From assembly GCF_014252055.1 (NCBI RefSeq), contig NZ_CP059208.1:248001-312000 (forward strand): DNA of 64,000 nucleotides. Direction: 5' to 3'. The translations under genes were made by a program, and so were the position numbers. Positions 27,072 to 37,055 of this stretch are shown piece after piece. The notes beneath the pieces were generated by a model. It saw only the letters and a list, made by a program, of their open reading frames with translations, ran no database searches and was not told where the DNA came from. Every line of letters begins with the position of its first letter. Positions within the stretch are counted from its first letter, which is position 1. This stretch comes from Blattabacterium cuenoti (lineage in GTDB: Bacteria > Bacteroidota > Bacteroidia > Flavobacteriales > Blattabacteriaceae).

Positions 27072-29345
27072 CTAAAAAGATAGAAAAGAAGCATCTTTCT
27101 TAGAATGGAATATAGTCTCTTGAGATAAAAGCATAATGTCTTGTATACTTTCTGTTATTTTTTTTGATTGTAATAAAATATCTAACATTAAAAAGGTATT
27201 TTTTGTTCCATATTTATCATGGATAATACCTATTACTTGTTGATTTATTTGTTCTTCAATTTCTTTTATGATTCTAATTTGTATTGAACAAGGGAATTTA
27301 ATATCCTTAAAATTTTTTTCTTTGATTATTTTTTTCATTAGATCAAAATTTTCATTCATAAATTTTTCTAATTTTAATAAATTTTTTTTTTGTTTATTTT
27401 TTAATGGTTTATGACAATTAATCACATGAAATAGAGTATGATCGGTAATGATATCTGAGGATTCAATGATGTCTTTAGTCTTATTGTAAATATGTAGGTA
27501 AAATATACCAGTAGAAGGGTCACTATTTTTCCTAATTACCTTAGTTAGGGTATTATGTATATTATTAAAATTTTCTTTCAATTTTAAAAAATTTTTTCTG
27601 CTATATTGCAGATTTTTTAAATTTTCTTTAGTAATTCCTTTAATGCTATTTTTATAAATATTTTCTATCTTTGAAAGTATAAATTTTAGAATATCAAAAG
27701 TTTTATTTAAAGATATTTTTATTGGATATTCTAAGATCAAAAAATATTTATCTTCTTCTATATTTTCATGATATTTATTATATATTCTATATAATATTGT
27801 GAATATTATAAATAAAACAATAGATATAACTGCAAAACCTCTGAAATAATATAAAAATGTTGCAGTAATTCCGGATATGACAAAAGCAATAAACCCTGTT
27901 AAAAACCATCCTCTTATCACTTGTAAAACTCCTGAAACTCTATATACTGCACTTTCTCTATCCCATGCTCTATCTGAAAGAGAAGTTCCCATAGAGACCA
28001 TAAAAGTAACAAAGGTAGTAGATAATGGTAATCTTTGCACTGTAGCTATAGATATTAGAATACTAGATATGGTTAAGTTAGCAGAAGCTCTTACAAGGTC
28101 AAAAGCTTCATTTACTTCTTTTCTTGGTTTAAAATTTTTTTCTATTTTTACAAGAATTCGTTTTGGAAATAAAACAAAAATTTTCTTTTCAAGAAATAAA
28201 AAAAATCTAACAATTCCTCTAGAAAAAGAATTTGATAAAAACTTTTCTGGACCTTCATTTTGTCTACTTAAATTAATCTCTGTCCTGGTTATATTTTTTG
28301 TTTTATCAGAAAACCATAGAGTTAATATCATAATCATTCCTGAAATAATTAAAAATGAAGATGGAACTTGGACATTTCCGGATAAACTTTTCATATTGAA
28401 TTCTTCAGACGGTGGACTTCCAGCTTTTTTCCATATATTATAAGATTGTATACTAGCTATTGGAATTCCTATAAAATTTACTAAATCGTTTCCTGCAAAT
28501 GCCATAGCTAAAGAAAAAGTTCCATATAATACAACAAACTTTAATATATTATATCCTAAATAAACAAATATTTTTGCAATAACAATCCAAAATAAAAATA
28601 ATACAAGTAAAAAAATAAAGAAATTATGATGAATCCATTCTGTAAGAGATTTCATTAATAATGAAAAATATGTAAAATTATCATTCATAATTCCTTGTAA
28701 AGTACTATTCAATCCTCTTACAATAAGAAAATAAGTCATACTACTTAATGAAATAGCTGTCCATATCACACCTACATATTTTAATCTTTTTTCATATTCA
28801 AAACTAAAAAATAAACGAATAAAATAATGAATAATTGCTCCAGAAATGAAAGATATTATAATAGATAAAAAAATTCCTATGCTGATAGTCAATATTTTTT
28901 CTGCTTTTATATATAAACTTAAATTGTGAAAAGGCTCATTACTTGATAGTGAAGATATTTTTATCATTGCAATACTGAAAGCTCCTCCTAATAAACAAAA
29001 AACCATAGATACAGTAGTAGAAGTAGGTAATCCTAAAGTGTTAAAAATATCTAATAATATGATATCAGAGATCATAACTGCTAAAAAAATGAAAATAACA
29101 TCAGAGAAATAAAAATAAGAAGGATTAAAAACACCTTTTCTTGCTACTTCCATCATTCCGCTCGACAAAAAAGCTCCTAATAATATTCCTAAACTAGAAA
29201 AAATCATAATAATTCTACGAGAAGCAGCTCTGGATCCTATAGCAGAATTTAGAAAATTAACGGCATCATTAATCAATCCAACAATAAGATCAAATATTGA
29301 TAACAAAAAGAGAATCACTATAATTGATGGATAAAAAAGCTTCAT
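27072..29345 (-). CDS. Inorganic phosphate transporter, PiT family, with C-terminal PhoU-like domain
   Basis: A 757-residue membrane protein. The two inverted PiT repeats are seen: an N-terminal variant LINDAVNFLNSAIGSRAA and the second canonical FAGNDLVNFIGIPIAS, with LPTSTTVSM and LPLSTTFVTFMVS segments that follow each repeat. About 200 cytosolic residues at the end (from about 545) form a helical, charged region like PhoU/DUF47. The family takes up phosphate with a cation. It follows ruvA by 23 bases and der before it, so a der-ruvA-pit unit is likely. Confidence 0.88.
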   Translation of the reverse strand: MKLFYPSIIVILFLLSIFDLIVGLINDAVNFLNSAIGSRAASRRIIMIFSSLGILLGAFLSSGMMEVARKGVFNPSYFYFSDVIFIFLAVMISDIILLDIFNTLGLPTSTTVSMVFCLLGGAFSIAMIKISSLSSNEPFHNLSLYIKAEKILTISIGIFLSIIISFISGAIIHYFIRLFFSFEYEKRLKYVGVIWTAISLSSMTYFLIVRGLNSTLQGIMNDNFTYFSLLMKSLTEWIHHNFFIFLLVLFLFWIVIAKIFVYLGYNILKFVVLYGTFSLAMAFAGNDLVNFIGIPIASIQSYNIWKKAGSPPSEEFNMKSLSGNVQVPSSFLIISGMIMILTLWFSDKTKNITRTEINLSRQNEGPEKFLSNSFSRGIVRFFLFLEKKIFVLFPKRILVKIEKNFKPRKEVNEAFDLVRASANLTISSILISIATVQRLPLSTTFVTFMVSMGTSLSDRAWDRESAVYRVSGVLQVIRGWFLTGFIAFVISGITATFLYYFRGFAVISIVLFIIFTILYRIYNKYHENIEEDKYFLILEYPIKISLNKTFDILKFILSKIENIYKNSIKGITKENLKNLQYSRKNFLKLKENFNNIHNTLTKVIRKNSDPSTGIFYLHIYNKTKDIIESSDIITDHTLFHVINCHKPLKNKQKKNLLKLEKFMNENFDLMKKIIKEKNFKDIKFPCSIQIRIIKEIEEQINQQVIGIIHDKYGTKNTFLMLDILLQSKKITESIQDIMLLSQETIFHSKKDASFLSF

Positions 29346-29368
29346 GACAATTTATATTTTTTTGTGAT

Positions 29369-29962
29369 TTATAACTTTTTTATAGATTCTTTGATAAGAT
29401 TTTCTACAGAAAATTCTGGATGTTTATTTAAAATATTATCTAATACTTTCTCGGATTCTTTAACAGAAAAACCCAATACAATCAAAGCACTTAAGGCGTC
29501 TTTTTTTATTAACCCTACATCTTCTATAATTTTTACATGATTTTGTTTTTTTTCAGCAGGAATTATTTTATCCTTAAGTTCAAGAATAATTCTTTGAGCT
29601 GTTTTTTTTCCTATTCCTTTTACTTTATCAAAAACTTTTATGTCTTCTTTGTAGATAGATTCTTCTATTTTATTTGGAGTAAGAGTAGATAATAATGTAA
29701 TAGCGGAACTTGGACCTATACTATTTACAGATATCAAATAAGAGAATATATTTCTTTCTTTTTTATCAAAAAAACCATATAAAACTTTTTGATTTTCTTT
29801 CATGAAAAGAAAAGTGTATATATAGATATTTTCTCCTACTTCTTTTTTTAAAGAAGAATAGGTATATGAGGATATATAAATATAATATCCTACGCCATGA
29901 CAATCTATTATTAAATAAGATTGATTTTTTTCAACTAACTTTCCTCTTAAATGTGTTATCAA
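29369..29962 (-). CDS. ruvA: Holliday junction branch migration protein RuvA
   Basis: RuvA binds four-way DNA junctions and loads the RuvB motor. The 197-residue product has the N-terminal OB fold (MITHLRGKLVEKNQSYLIIDCHGVGYYI), two helix-hairpin-helix motifs (ISVNSIGPSSAITLLS and FDKVKGIGKKTAQRIILELK), and the C-terminal RuvB-binding three-helix domain (DALSALIVLGFSVKESEKVL). Length is normal. It lies 9 bases after der. Confidence 0.95.
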   Translation of the reverse strand: MITHLRGKLVEKNQSYLIIDCHGVGYYIYISSYTYSSLKKEVGENIYIYTFLFMKENQKVLYGFFDKKERNIFSYLISVNSIGPSSAITLLSTLTPNKIEESIYKEDIKVFDKVKGIGKKTAQRIILELKDKIIPAEKKQNHVKIIEDVGLIKKDALSALIVLGFSVKESEKVLDNILNKHPEFSVENLIKESIKKL

Positions 29963-29971
29963 ATCGAAAAG

Positions 29972-31303
29972 TTATTTTTTTCTGAAGAAAATTTGTATGG
30001 GTACTCCTTTGAAATTAAAGTGATAACGAATCTTATTTTCGACAAATCTTTTATAAGATTCTTTTATGTATTGTGGAAAATTAGAAAAGAAAATAAATTT
30101 TGGAGTTCGTGATGGTAACTGAGTACAATACTTTATCTTTATTAATTTCTTTTTTATAGAAGGAGGAGGATTATTTTTTAAAATAGGTAACATAATTTTA
30201 TTTAAAATATTTGTTTTTAATCTATTTTTTCTGGCTTTTAAAATAGCATAGGCAGTTGGAATAATATTATGTATTCCATTTTTATTTTTAGCAGATACAA
30301 AAAGAATAGGAACATTATTAAATGGAGCAATTTTTTTTCTAATTAAAGATTCAAAATCTTTTTGTAAAGAATCATTCTTTTTATAAAACAAATCCCATTT
30401 ATTAATAATAATTATAATCCCCTTATGATTTTTCTCCACTAATCTAAAAATATTCATATCTTGATTTTCCCATCCACGATTTGCATCTATCATTAAAAGA
30501 CAAATATCTGCATATTCTATCGTTTTTATTGTTCTTATAGAAGAATAAAATTCTATATTTTCTATTATTTTTGATTTTTTTCTAACACCAGGTGTGTCAA
30601 CTAAAATACATTCATATCCAAAATTTTTATAGATAACATCTAGACTATCTCTCGTTGTTCCAGGAATATTAGTTACAATATGATGATTTTTATTTAAAAA
30701 AGAATTAATCAATGTAGATTTTCCTACATTAGGACGCCCTACAACTGAAAATATAGGAAGAAATTTTTCTGTATCATTTCTATCTTTTTTATTGTCTTTA
30801 ATATTTTTTTTTAAGACTTCTATCACTTTATCTAATAATTCTCCTGTACCACTACCGTTTATAGCTGATATATAATAATATTCATTAAATCCTAAACAAA
30901 AAAAATCTGTGTCATGATACATGTATTTTCCATTATCTACTTTGTTTATTACCAATAGAATTATTTTTCTGTATTTTTTTCTTAATATTTGAGCCATTTC
31001 TATATCCGTATTCAATATTCCAATTTTGATATCTACCAAAAATAAAACAATATCGGACTCTTCAATAGCTATAAAAATTTGATTTTTTATTTCATCATCA
31101 AGATAATCGTTTTCTGAAATAGTAAAACCTCCTGTATCTACTACAGAAAATTTCACTCCATTCCATTCTGTTACTCCATAAATACGATCCCTTGTAACAC
31201 CGCTTGTAACATGAACAATCGCCTTTTTTCTTCCGACAAGACGATTAAAAAGAGTAGATTTTCCTACATTAGGACGTCCTACTATAGATACGATATAACT
31301 CAT
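29972..31303 (-). CDS. der: Ribosome-assembly GTPase Der (EngA)
   Basis: Der has two GTPase domains in tandem, both seen: GRPNVGKSTLFNRLVG near residue 8 with DTGG and NKVD, and GRPNVGKSTLINSFLN near residue 190 with DTPGVRKK and NKWD, followed by a KH-like domain. It acts in assembly of the 50S subunit. Length 443 is usual. It is the first gene of the leftward group with ruvA and the phosphate transporter and is divergent from trmD across 90 bases. Confidence 0.96.
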   Translation of the reverse strand: MSYIVSIVGRPNVGKSTLFNRLVGRKKAIVHVTSGVTRDRIYGVTEWNGVKFSVVDTGGFTISENDYLDDEIKNQIFIAIEESDIVLFLVDIKIGILNTDIEMAQILRKKYRKIILLVINKVDNGKYMYHDTDFFCLGFNEYYYISAINGSGTGELLDKVIEVLKKNIKDNKKDRNDTEKFLPIFSVVGRPNVGKSTLINSFLNKNHHIVTNIPGTTRDSLDVIYKNFGYECILVDTPGVRKKSKIIENIEFYSSIRTIKTIEYADICLLMIDANRGWENQDMNIFRLVEKNHKGIIIIINKWDLFYKKNDSLQKDFESLIRKKIAPFNNVPILFVSAKNKNGIHNIIPTAYAILKARKNRLKTNILNKIMLPILKNNPPPSIKKKLIKIKYCTQLPSRTPKFIFFSNFPQYIKESYKRFVENKIRYHFNFKGVPIQIFFRKK

Positions 31304-31393
31304 TTTTATAAATTATTCGCTAAAGTTAGAATTTTTTCATTAGTTTCATTACTAGATTATTACTATCTTGCTATATTTATATTTTAGTAAATA

Positions 31394-32047
31394 ATGCGTA
31401 TAGATATTATCAGCATATTTCCTGATATACTTAGGGGACCTTTTTCTAATTCTATCATTAAAAGAGCGATAAATAAAAATTTTATCAATATACAGATTCA
31501 TAATCTACGAAAATATGGTTTGGGAAAACGTAAAAAGATAGATGATTATTCTTATGGAGGAGGATCTGGAATGGTAATTAGAATCGAACCTGTGTATCAT
31601 TGTTTTTCTAAATTATTATCAGAAAGATATTATGATGAAAGGATTTTTATGACTCCTGATGGAGAACTTTTATCACAAAAAAATGCTCAATTTTTAACAA
31701 AAAAAAAAAATATTATCATTCTATGCGGACGTTACAAAGGAATAGACCAAAGGATTAGAGATAACTTAATTTCAAAAGAAATATCCATTGGTAATTATAT
31801 TTTATCGGGAGGAGAAATAGCTGCAGCTGTTTTAGTAGAAACTATAGTTAGATTATTGCCTGGAGTAATACATAATCAAGATTCTATTATTACAGATTCT
31901 TTTCAACAAGAATCATTTATCGCTCCTCCTATTTATACTCGTCCAGCAATTTATAAAGGATGGAAAGTTCCAGATATTCTTTTATCTGGAAATCATAAAA
32001 AAATTAAAGATTGGTTAAAACAAAAGTCCAGGAAAATAAAACCATAA
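31394..32047 (+). CDS. trmD: tRNA (guanine(37)-N1)-methyltransferase
   Basis: TrmD methylates G37 next to the anticodon. The knotted SPOUT domain shows SYGGGSGMVIRIEP, LCGRYKGIDQRI and IGNYILSGGEIAAAVLVE, the SAM-binding signature. The 217-residue length is slightly short but complete at the C-terminus. An A12 tract at 31699-31710 is in frame. The last 44 bases overlap the 3' end of the convergent argH. Confidence 0.95.
   Translation: MRIDIISIFPDILRGPFSNSIIKRAINKNFINIQIHNLRKYGLGKRKKIDDYSYGGGSGMVIRIEPVYHCFSKLLSERYYDERIFMTPDGELLSQKNAQFLTKKKNIIILCGRYKGIDQRIRDNLISKEISIGNYILSGGEIAAAVLVETIVRLLPGVIHNQDSIITDSFQQESFIAPPIYTRPAIYKGWKVPDILLSGNHKKIKDWLKQKSRKIKP
31699..31710 (+). repeat. A12 homopolymer inside trmD
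   Basis: Twelve consecutive A residues coding for the Thr-Lys-Lys-Lys-Asn stretch of TrmD. The frame is open at this length. Confidence 0.9.
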
Positions 32048-33425
32048 TATTAATAAATAATCCTTGGAATGGAATTCTATCATAGATTAGAAATTTTGTA
32101 ACTCTATCGATTTTATCAAAATTGAAACTTTTTATCACTTTTTTCATCATTTTTCTAATTTTTTCATTACATAAATTTCCTATACTTCCTTCATGAGAAT
32201 AATATACTTTATTTTTAAATGGTTTGAAATAATCATTTTGTATGTCTGATCCTACTTTTTTATAAGCTTCTCTGAAAGAATATCCTTCTTCAAGAACAAG
32301 TCTATTAACTACTTCTACACTAAATAAATAACGATATTTATCCTCTTTTAGTATATCTTTTCTTATTATGATATGATTTAACATATATTTAGACATAAAA
32401 AAACATTTTTTTAACTCATCAAAAATTGGGATAAATCTTTCTTTAATAATTTGATAATCTCTATGGTATCCAGAACATAAATTAGAAGTAATTAAAGATA
32501 TTTCATTTGGAAGAGAATTGATTCTATTACACTTAGCTCGTATAATTTCAAAAACATCCGGATTTTTCTTATGAGGCATAATACTAGATCCAGTAGTAAG
32601 ATAATCAGGAAAGCTGATGAAATTAAAATTTTGATTTAAATATAAACAAATATCTTGTGACATTTTACTTAAAGTTCTTGCTAAAGAAGCAAGAGCATCT
32701 GAAACAATTCTTTCCATTTTTCCACGACCCATTTGAGCATAGATAACATTGTAATTTAAATCATCAAATCCTAATAAATCTGTAGTCATCTTACGATTTA
32801 AAGGTAAAGAAGATCCATATCCGGCTGCAGAACCTAAGGGATTTTTATTAACGATGCGATATGCCGTATGAATTAATAATACATCATCTATTAAGCTTTC
32901 TGCATATGCAGCAAACCAAAGTCCAAAAGAAGAAGGCATCGCTATTTGATAATGTGTGTATCCAGGGATTAATACGTTTTTATATTGTTCACTCAATTTC
33001 AATAACAAATCAAATAAAGAATAAGTAATTGATATTATTTCTTTTATTTCTGTTCTAATAAATAATTTTAAATCTACTAATATTTGATCATTTCTAGATC
33101 TACCACTATGTATTTTTTTCCCTACCTCTCCTAAACGATTAGTTAGCAAAAATTCTATTTGAGAATGTATATCTTCTATTCCTTCGTCAATTTTAAAATT
33201 TTTTTTCAATATTTTTTCGACATATATATTACGTAATTCATAAATTAAAATTTTTAAATCATTTTTACTTAACAATCCAATACTTTCTAGCATGATAACA
33301 TGAGCTATTGTTCCTATAACATCATGTGGAGCTAAAAGTAGATCAACTTCCGAATCCTTACTTGAGGTAAAATTGATTATTTCTTTATCGACACCAGAAT
33401 TCGTTTTTTTTTCCCAAATTTTCAC
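32004..33425 (-). CDS. argH: Argininosuccinate lyase
   Basis: ArgH splits argininosuccinate into arginine and fumarate, the last step of arginine synthesis. Signature motifs HSGRSRNDQ, IPGYTHYQIAMPSSFG and GSSIMPHKKNPD are intact, and HEGSIGNLCNEKI marks the usual end of the conserved region. About 50 residues follow it, ending in a hydrophobic stretch (LFINIMVLFSWTFVLTNL) that I do not recognise from the family, and the last 44 bases lie antisense to the end of trmD. This looks like a read-through extension after loss of the old stop. Confidence 0.94.
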   Translation of the reverse strand: MKIWEKKTNSGVDKEIINFTSSKDSEVDLLLAPHDVIGTIAHVIMLESIGLLSKNDLKILIYELRNIYVEKILKKNFKIDEGIEDIHSQIEFLLTNRLGEVGKKIHSGRSRNDQILVDLKLFIRTEIKEIISITYSLFDLLLKLSEQYKNVLIPGYTHYQIAMPSSFGLWFAAYAESLIDDVLLIHTAYRIVNKNPLGSAAGYGSSLPLNRKMTTDLLGFDDLNYNVIYAQMGRGKMERIVSDALASLARTLSKMSQDICLYLNQNFNFISFPDYLTTGSSIMPHKKNPDVFEIIRAKCNRINSLPNEISLITSNLCSGYHRDYQIIKERFIPIFDELKKCFFMSKYMLNHIIIRKDILKEDKYRYLFSVEVVNRLVLEEGYSFREAYKKVGSDIQNDYFKPFKNKVYYSHEGSIGNLCNEKIRKMMKKVIKSFNFDKIDRVTKFLIYDRIPFQGLFINIMVLFSWTFVLTNL

Positions 33426-33452
33426 GTATAAAATATTTTTTTATATTTTCTA

Positions 33453-33460
33453 TATCTTTG
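33453..33460 (+). promoter_or_regulatory. Candidate -7 element of gyrB
   Basis: TATCTTTG matches the Bacteroidota -7 consensus TAnnTTTG exactly and lies 56 bases before the gyrB ATG. A clear TTG at -33 is not seen. Confidence 0.3.
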
Positions 33461-33516
33461 ATAAAACTATTAATTTTTTATGGAAAAAAGAAAAATTTAT
33501 AAATATTTAATGGATT

Positions 33517-35454
33517 ATGAATAATAATCATAATAATACAACAAAAGATTATACAGCAGACAGTATTAGATCTCTGGAGGGAATTGAACATATAAGATTA
33601 CGACCTTCTATGTATATTGGAGATATAGGACTTAGAGGTTTACATCATTTAGTATATGAGGTTATAGATAATTCTGTAGATGAAGCTTTGGCAGGTTTTT
33701 GCGATAGAATATGGGTAAAAATTCACAAAAATGGATTTATAAGTGTTCTTGATAATGGTCGTGGAATTCCAATAGGAATTCATAAAAAAGAAGGAAAATC
33801 TGCTCTTGAAGTTGTTATGACTAAAATTGGTGCAGGAGGAAAATTTGACAAAAATTCTTATAAAGTATCTGGGGGGTTACATGGTGTTGGTATTTCCTGT
33901 GTTAATGCTTTATCTAAAAAACTGATAGTCACAGTTTATCGTAACGGAAAAATCTATCAACAAGAATATTATAAAGGAACTGCTGCATTTCCTGTTAAAT
34001 GTATGGGAAATACCAATATGAGAGGAACCAGGATTCATTATATTGCTGATGATTCTATATTTAATAATATTACATATGATTATGAAATATTGTCCAATAG
34101 ATTGAAAGAACTCTCCTTTCTAAATAAAGGATTACATTTATTCTTAGAAGATGAGAGAAATAATAAAAAAGAATATTTTTTCTCTAAAAACGGATTAAAA
34201 GAATATATTACTATTTTAGATAAGAATCAAGTTCCCCTTACAAAAAATGTAATTTTTATTGAAGGGAATAGGGAAAATACTATTGTAGAAATAGCAATGC
34301 AATACAATACTTCTTATAAAGAAAGAATTTATTCTTATGTTAATAATATAAATACTTATGAAGGTGGAACTCATCTTTCCGGATTTAGACGAGCATTAAC
34401 AAGAACATTGAGAAAATATACAGATAGTTATGGATCTTCTAAAGATAAAATAGAATTAACTGGAGATGATTTTAGGGAAGGGATTACAGCTATTATATCT
34501 ATTCGAGTTATGGATCCTCAATTTGAAGGTCAAACCAAAACCAAATTGAGTAATCACGAAGTTGGAGGGATTGTAGACAAGATTGTAGGAGAAATGTTAA
34601 ATAGTTTTTTAGAAGAAAATCCTAGTGATAGAAAAAAAATTATTGATAAGATTATTTTAGCTGCTAAAGCACGTCAAGCTGCTAGAAAAGCACGTGAATT
34701 AATACAGAAAAAGAATCCTATAATAAGTGGAATTTTACCTGGAAAATTAGCGGATTGTTCCTTTAATGATCCAGAAAATTGTGAGATTTATTTGGTAGAA
34801 GGAGATTCTGCAGGAGGAACTGCTAAACAAGGTAGAGATAGAAACTTTCAGGCCATTTTACCTCTAAGAGGGAAAATACTTAATGTGGAAAAAGCAATGC
34901 AATATAAAATATTTGAAAATGAAGAAATAAAAAATATTTTTACCTCTCTAGGAGTTTCCATAGGAACAGAAGGAACAGAAGAAGATGAAAAAATTTTGAA
35001 TATAAAAAAACTTAGATATAATAAAATTATTATTATGACAGATGCAGATATAGATGGAAGTCATATTTCTACTTTAATTTTAACATTATTTTTCCGTTAT
35101 ATGAAACCTTTGATAGAAAAAGGGCATATTTATATCGCTACTCCTCCACTTTATTTAATTAGGAAAGGAAGTCATTCAAAATATGCTTGGAATGATCAAC
35201 AAAGAGAAAATATACTAAAAAAACTAGGAGGAAGAAAATATGTAAACATACAACGATATAAAGGATTAGGAGAAATGAATGCAGAACAACTTTGGGAAAC
35301 TACAATGAATCCAAAAAATAGAACTTTACGTAAAGTCAACATAGAAAATTATACTGAAGCTGATAAAATATTTTCTATTTTAATGGGCGACGATGTTCCG
35401 CCTAGAAGAAATTTTATAGAAGAAAATGCGATTTATGCAAAAATAGATGTATAA
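33517..35454 (+). CDS. gyrB: DNA gyrase subunit B
   Basis: GyrB provides ATPase and TOPRIM domains of gyrase. The GHKL ATPase shows YEVIDNSVDEA, DNGRGIP and VSGGLHGVGISCVNAL; the TOPRIM domain shows YLVEGDSAGGTAKQGRD and MTDADIDGSHI; the C-terminus has QRYKGLGEMNAEQLWETTM. Length 645 is normal. uppP and truB follow closely (gyrB-uppP 12 bases), so this may head a small operon. The gene is divergent from argH across 91 bases. Confidence 0.97.
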   Translation: MNNNHNNTTKDYTADSIRSLEGIEHIRLRPSMYIGDIGLRGLHHLVYEVIDNSVDEALAGFCDRIWVKIHKNGFISVLDNGRGIPIGIHKKEGKSALEVVMTKIGAGGKFDKNSYKVSGGLHGVGISCVNALSKKLIVTVYRNGKIYQQEYYKGTAAFPVKCMGNTNMRGTRIHYIADDSIFNNITYDYEILSNRLKELSFLNKGLHLFLEDERNNKKEYFFSKNGLKEYITILDKNQVPLTKNVIFIEGNRENTIVEIAMQYNTSYKERIYSYVNNINTYEGGTHLSGFRRALTRTLRKYTDSYGSSKDKIELTGDDFREGITAIISIRVMDPQFEGQTKTKLSNHEVGGIVDKIVGEMLNSFLEENPSDRKKIIDKIILAAKARQAARKARELIQKKNPIISGILPGKLADCSFNDPENCEIYLVEGDSAGGTAKQGRDRNFQAILPLRGKILNVEKAMQYKIFENEEIKNIFTSLGVSIGTEGTEEDEKILNIKKLRYNKIIIMTDADIDGSHISTLILTLFFRYMKPLIEKGHIYIATPPLYLIRKGSHSKYAWNDQQRENILKKLGGRKYVNIQRYKGLGEMNAEQLWETTMNPKNRTLRKVNIENYTEADKIFSILMGDDVPPRRNFIEENAIYAKIDV

Positions 35455-35466
35455 AAAAAACATTTG

Positions 35467-36276
35467 ATGAATTATATTCAATCAATTATACTAGGTTTTG
35501 TTGAAGGTCTTACAGAATTTTTTCCTATTTCTTCTACTGGACATATGATCCTTATAGCTTCTATTATGGGAATATTAGAAAAAAAGATAACAAATTTATT
35601 CCTAATTTCTGTTCAGCTTGGAGCTATATTTTCTGTATTTTTTATGTATAGAAAAAAATTATTTTATCAAAAATATGATTTCTATTTGAAAATTTTTCTA
35701 GCTATTATTCCCATAGGAATTTTTGGGTTTATGTTAAATCGTATAATTTATATTTTCTTAGAAAGTCCTATCATAGTATCTATATCACTTTTATTGGGTG
35801 GGGTAATTATTATTAAGTCAGAGAATTTATATAAAAAAAATTACTTTTATAAGAGAAATTATATTACTTATTTTAATGCTTTTGTTATCGGATTATGTCA
35901 GTGTTTTTCTTTAATACCAGGATTTTCTAGAAGTGCTACTACCATTATAGCTGGTTTATTGCAAAATATAAATAGAAAAGAAACTGTTGAATTTTCTTTT
36001 TTTTTATCTATTCCTGTTATTGGAATGGCTACATGCAAAAAATTACATGATTATTTTTTTCAATTAAATTATATTGATTTTCGCATTTTTTTTCATGATA
36101 TGAAATTATTATTAGTGGGAAATATAATATCTTTTATTACGGGAGTAATATCCATAAAATTTTTTATAAAGTATTTACAAAAATACAATTTTAAATTATT
36201 TGGATACTATAGAATTATTCTTGGAGTTTTCTTTATATTAATACATTATTTTGTAAAACCACTTAGAAAATTTTGA
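35467..36276 (+). CDS. uppP: Undecaprenyl-diphosphatase (BacA family)
   Basis: UppP recycles undecaprenyl diphosphate, the lipid carrier of peptidoglycan synthesis. The two family motifs are present: GFVEGLTEFFPISSTGHM at the N-terminus and LIPGFSRSATTIIAG near residue 155, with about eight membrane helices. I chose ATG 35467; the TTG just before it is also open. Its TGA stop overlaps the apparent TTG start of truB. Confidence 0.94.
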   Translation: MNYIQSIILGFVEGLTEFFPISSTGHMILIASIMGILEKKITNLFLISVQLGAIFSVFFMYRKKLFYQKYDFYLKIFLAIIPIGIFGFMLNRIIYIFLESPIIVSISLLLGGVIIIKSENLYKKNYFYKRNYITYFNAFVIGLCQCFSLIPGFSRSATTIIAGLLQNINRKETVEFSFFLSIPVIGMATCKKLHDYFFQLNYIDFRIFFHDMKLLLVGNIISFITGVISIKFFIKYLQKYNFKLFGYYRIILGVFFILIHYFVKPLRKF

Positions 36277-37055
36277 TTAAAGATTTATCTGAATTTAAAA
36301 ATGGAAAAACATTATTGGTGTATAAACCTTGGGGGTTTACTTCTTTTGAAATTGTGAAAAAAATAAAAAATGCCATTTTAGAAAAATATTCAAATTCAAA
36401 TAATCGTAAAGAAAATTTAAAAATAGGACATGCAGGGACTTTAGATCCTCTTGCTGATGGATTATTAATTGTTCTTACGGGAAAAAGTACTAAAAACGTA
36501 AAACATATTCATAATTATAAAAAAGTTTATACAGGGATTATAAAATTAGGTTGTGAAACGAAATCTTTCGATTCAGAAACAGAAGAATATAATTATTCTT
36601 CTACCTTCCATATTACTCCAAAACTTGTTATAAAAACATCAAAAAAATTTATAGGAGAAATAAATCAATATCCTCCTTATTTTTCTGCATTAAAAGTAAA
36701 TGGAAAAAAACTATATGAATATGCTAGAAAAAAAAAAGAATTTTCGTATCTTCTAAAACCTAGATTGGTTAAAGTATATCAGTTTCATATTCTAAAAATA
36801 TGCATTCCATACATAAGATTTTTTATAGAATGCGGGAAAGGAACTTATATTAGATCTATAGCGAAAGATTTTGGAAAAGAAATAGGAATTGGTTCATATC
36901 TTCTTTCTTTAAGAAGAGAACGTATAGGAAACTATACTATTAAGAGCTCTAAATATAAATTATTAAATTTATCAAAAGAATTTGTATGTTATTTATTAAA
37001 TTTTATATTTTTTATACCATATATTAAATTTTTCATAAGATTCTTCATTTGTTAA
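36273..37055 (+). CDS. truB: tRNA pseudouridine(55) synthase
   Basis: TruB makes pseudouridine 55 in tRNA. The catalytic Asp is Asp58 in [45 protein letters not shown] and [16 protein letters not shown] are also diagnostic. No in-frame ATG precedes the conserved N-terminus, so the TTG at 36273, overlapping the uppP stop as TTGA, is the likely start. The C-terminus runs through a hydrophobic tail ([20 protein letters not shown]) that overlaps the convergent rpsP gene by 60 bases and is probably not ancestral. Confidence 0.93.
   Translation: MIKDLSEFKNGKTLLVYKPWGFTSFEIVKKIKNAILEKYSNSNNRKENLKIGHAGTLDPLADGLLIVLTGKSTKNVKHIHNYKKVYTGIIKLGCETKSFDSETEEYNYSSTFHITPKLVIKTSKKFIGEINQYPPYFSALKVNGKKLYEYARKKKEFSYLLKPRLVKVYQFHILKICIPYIRFFIECGKGTYIRSIAKDFGKEIGIGSYLLSLRRERIGNYTIKSSKYKLLNLSKEFVCYLLNFIFFIPYIKFFIRFFIC

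Noticed and set aside
27877-28443. 188-codon open frame antisense to the phosphate transporter
   Set aside because: The opposite strand holds a well-conserved PiT protein over its whole length; the antisense frame has no recognisable domain.
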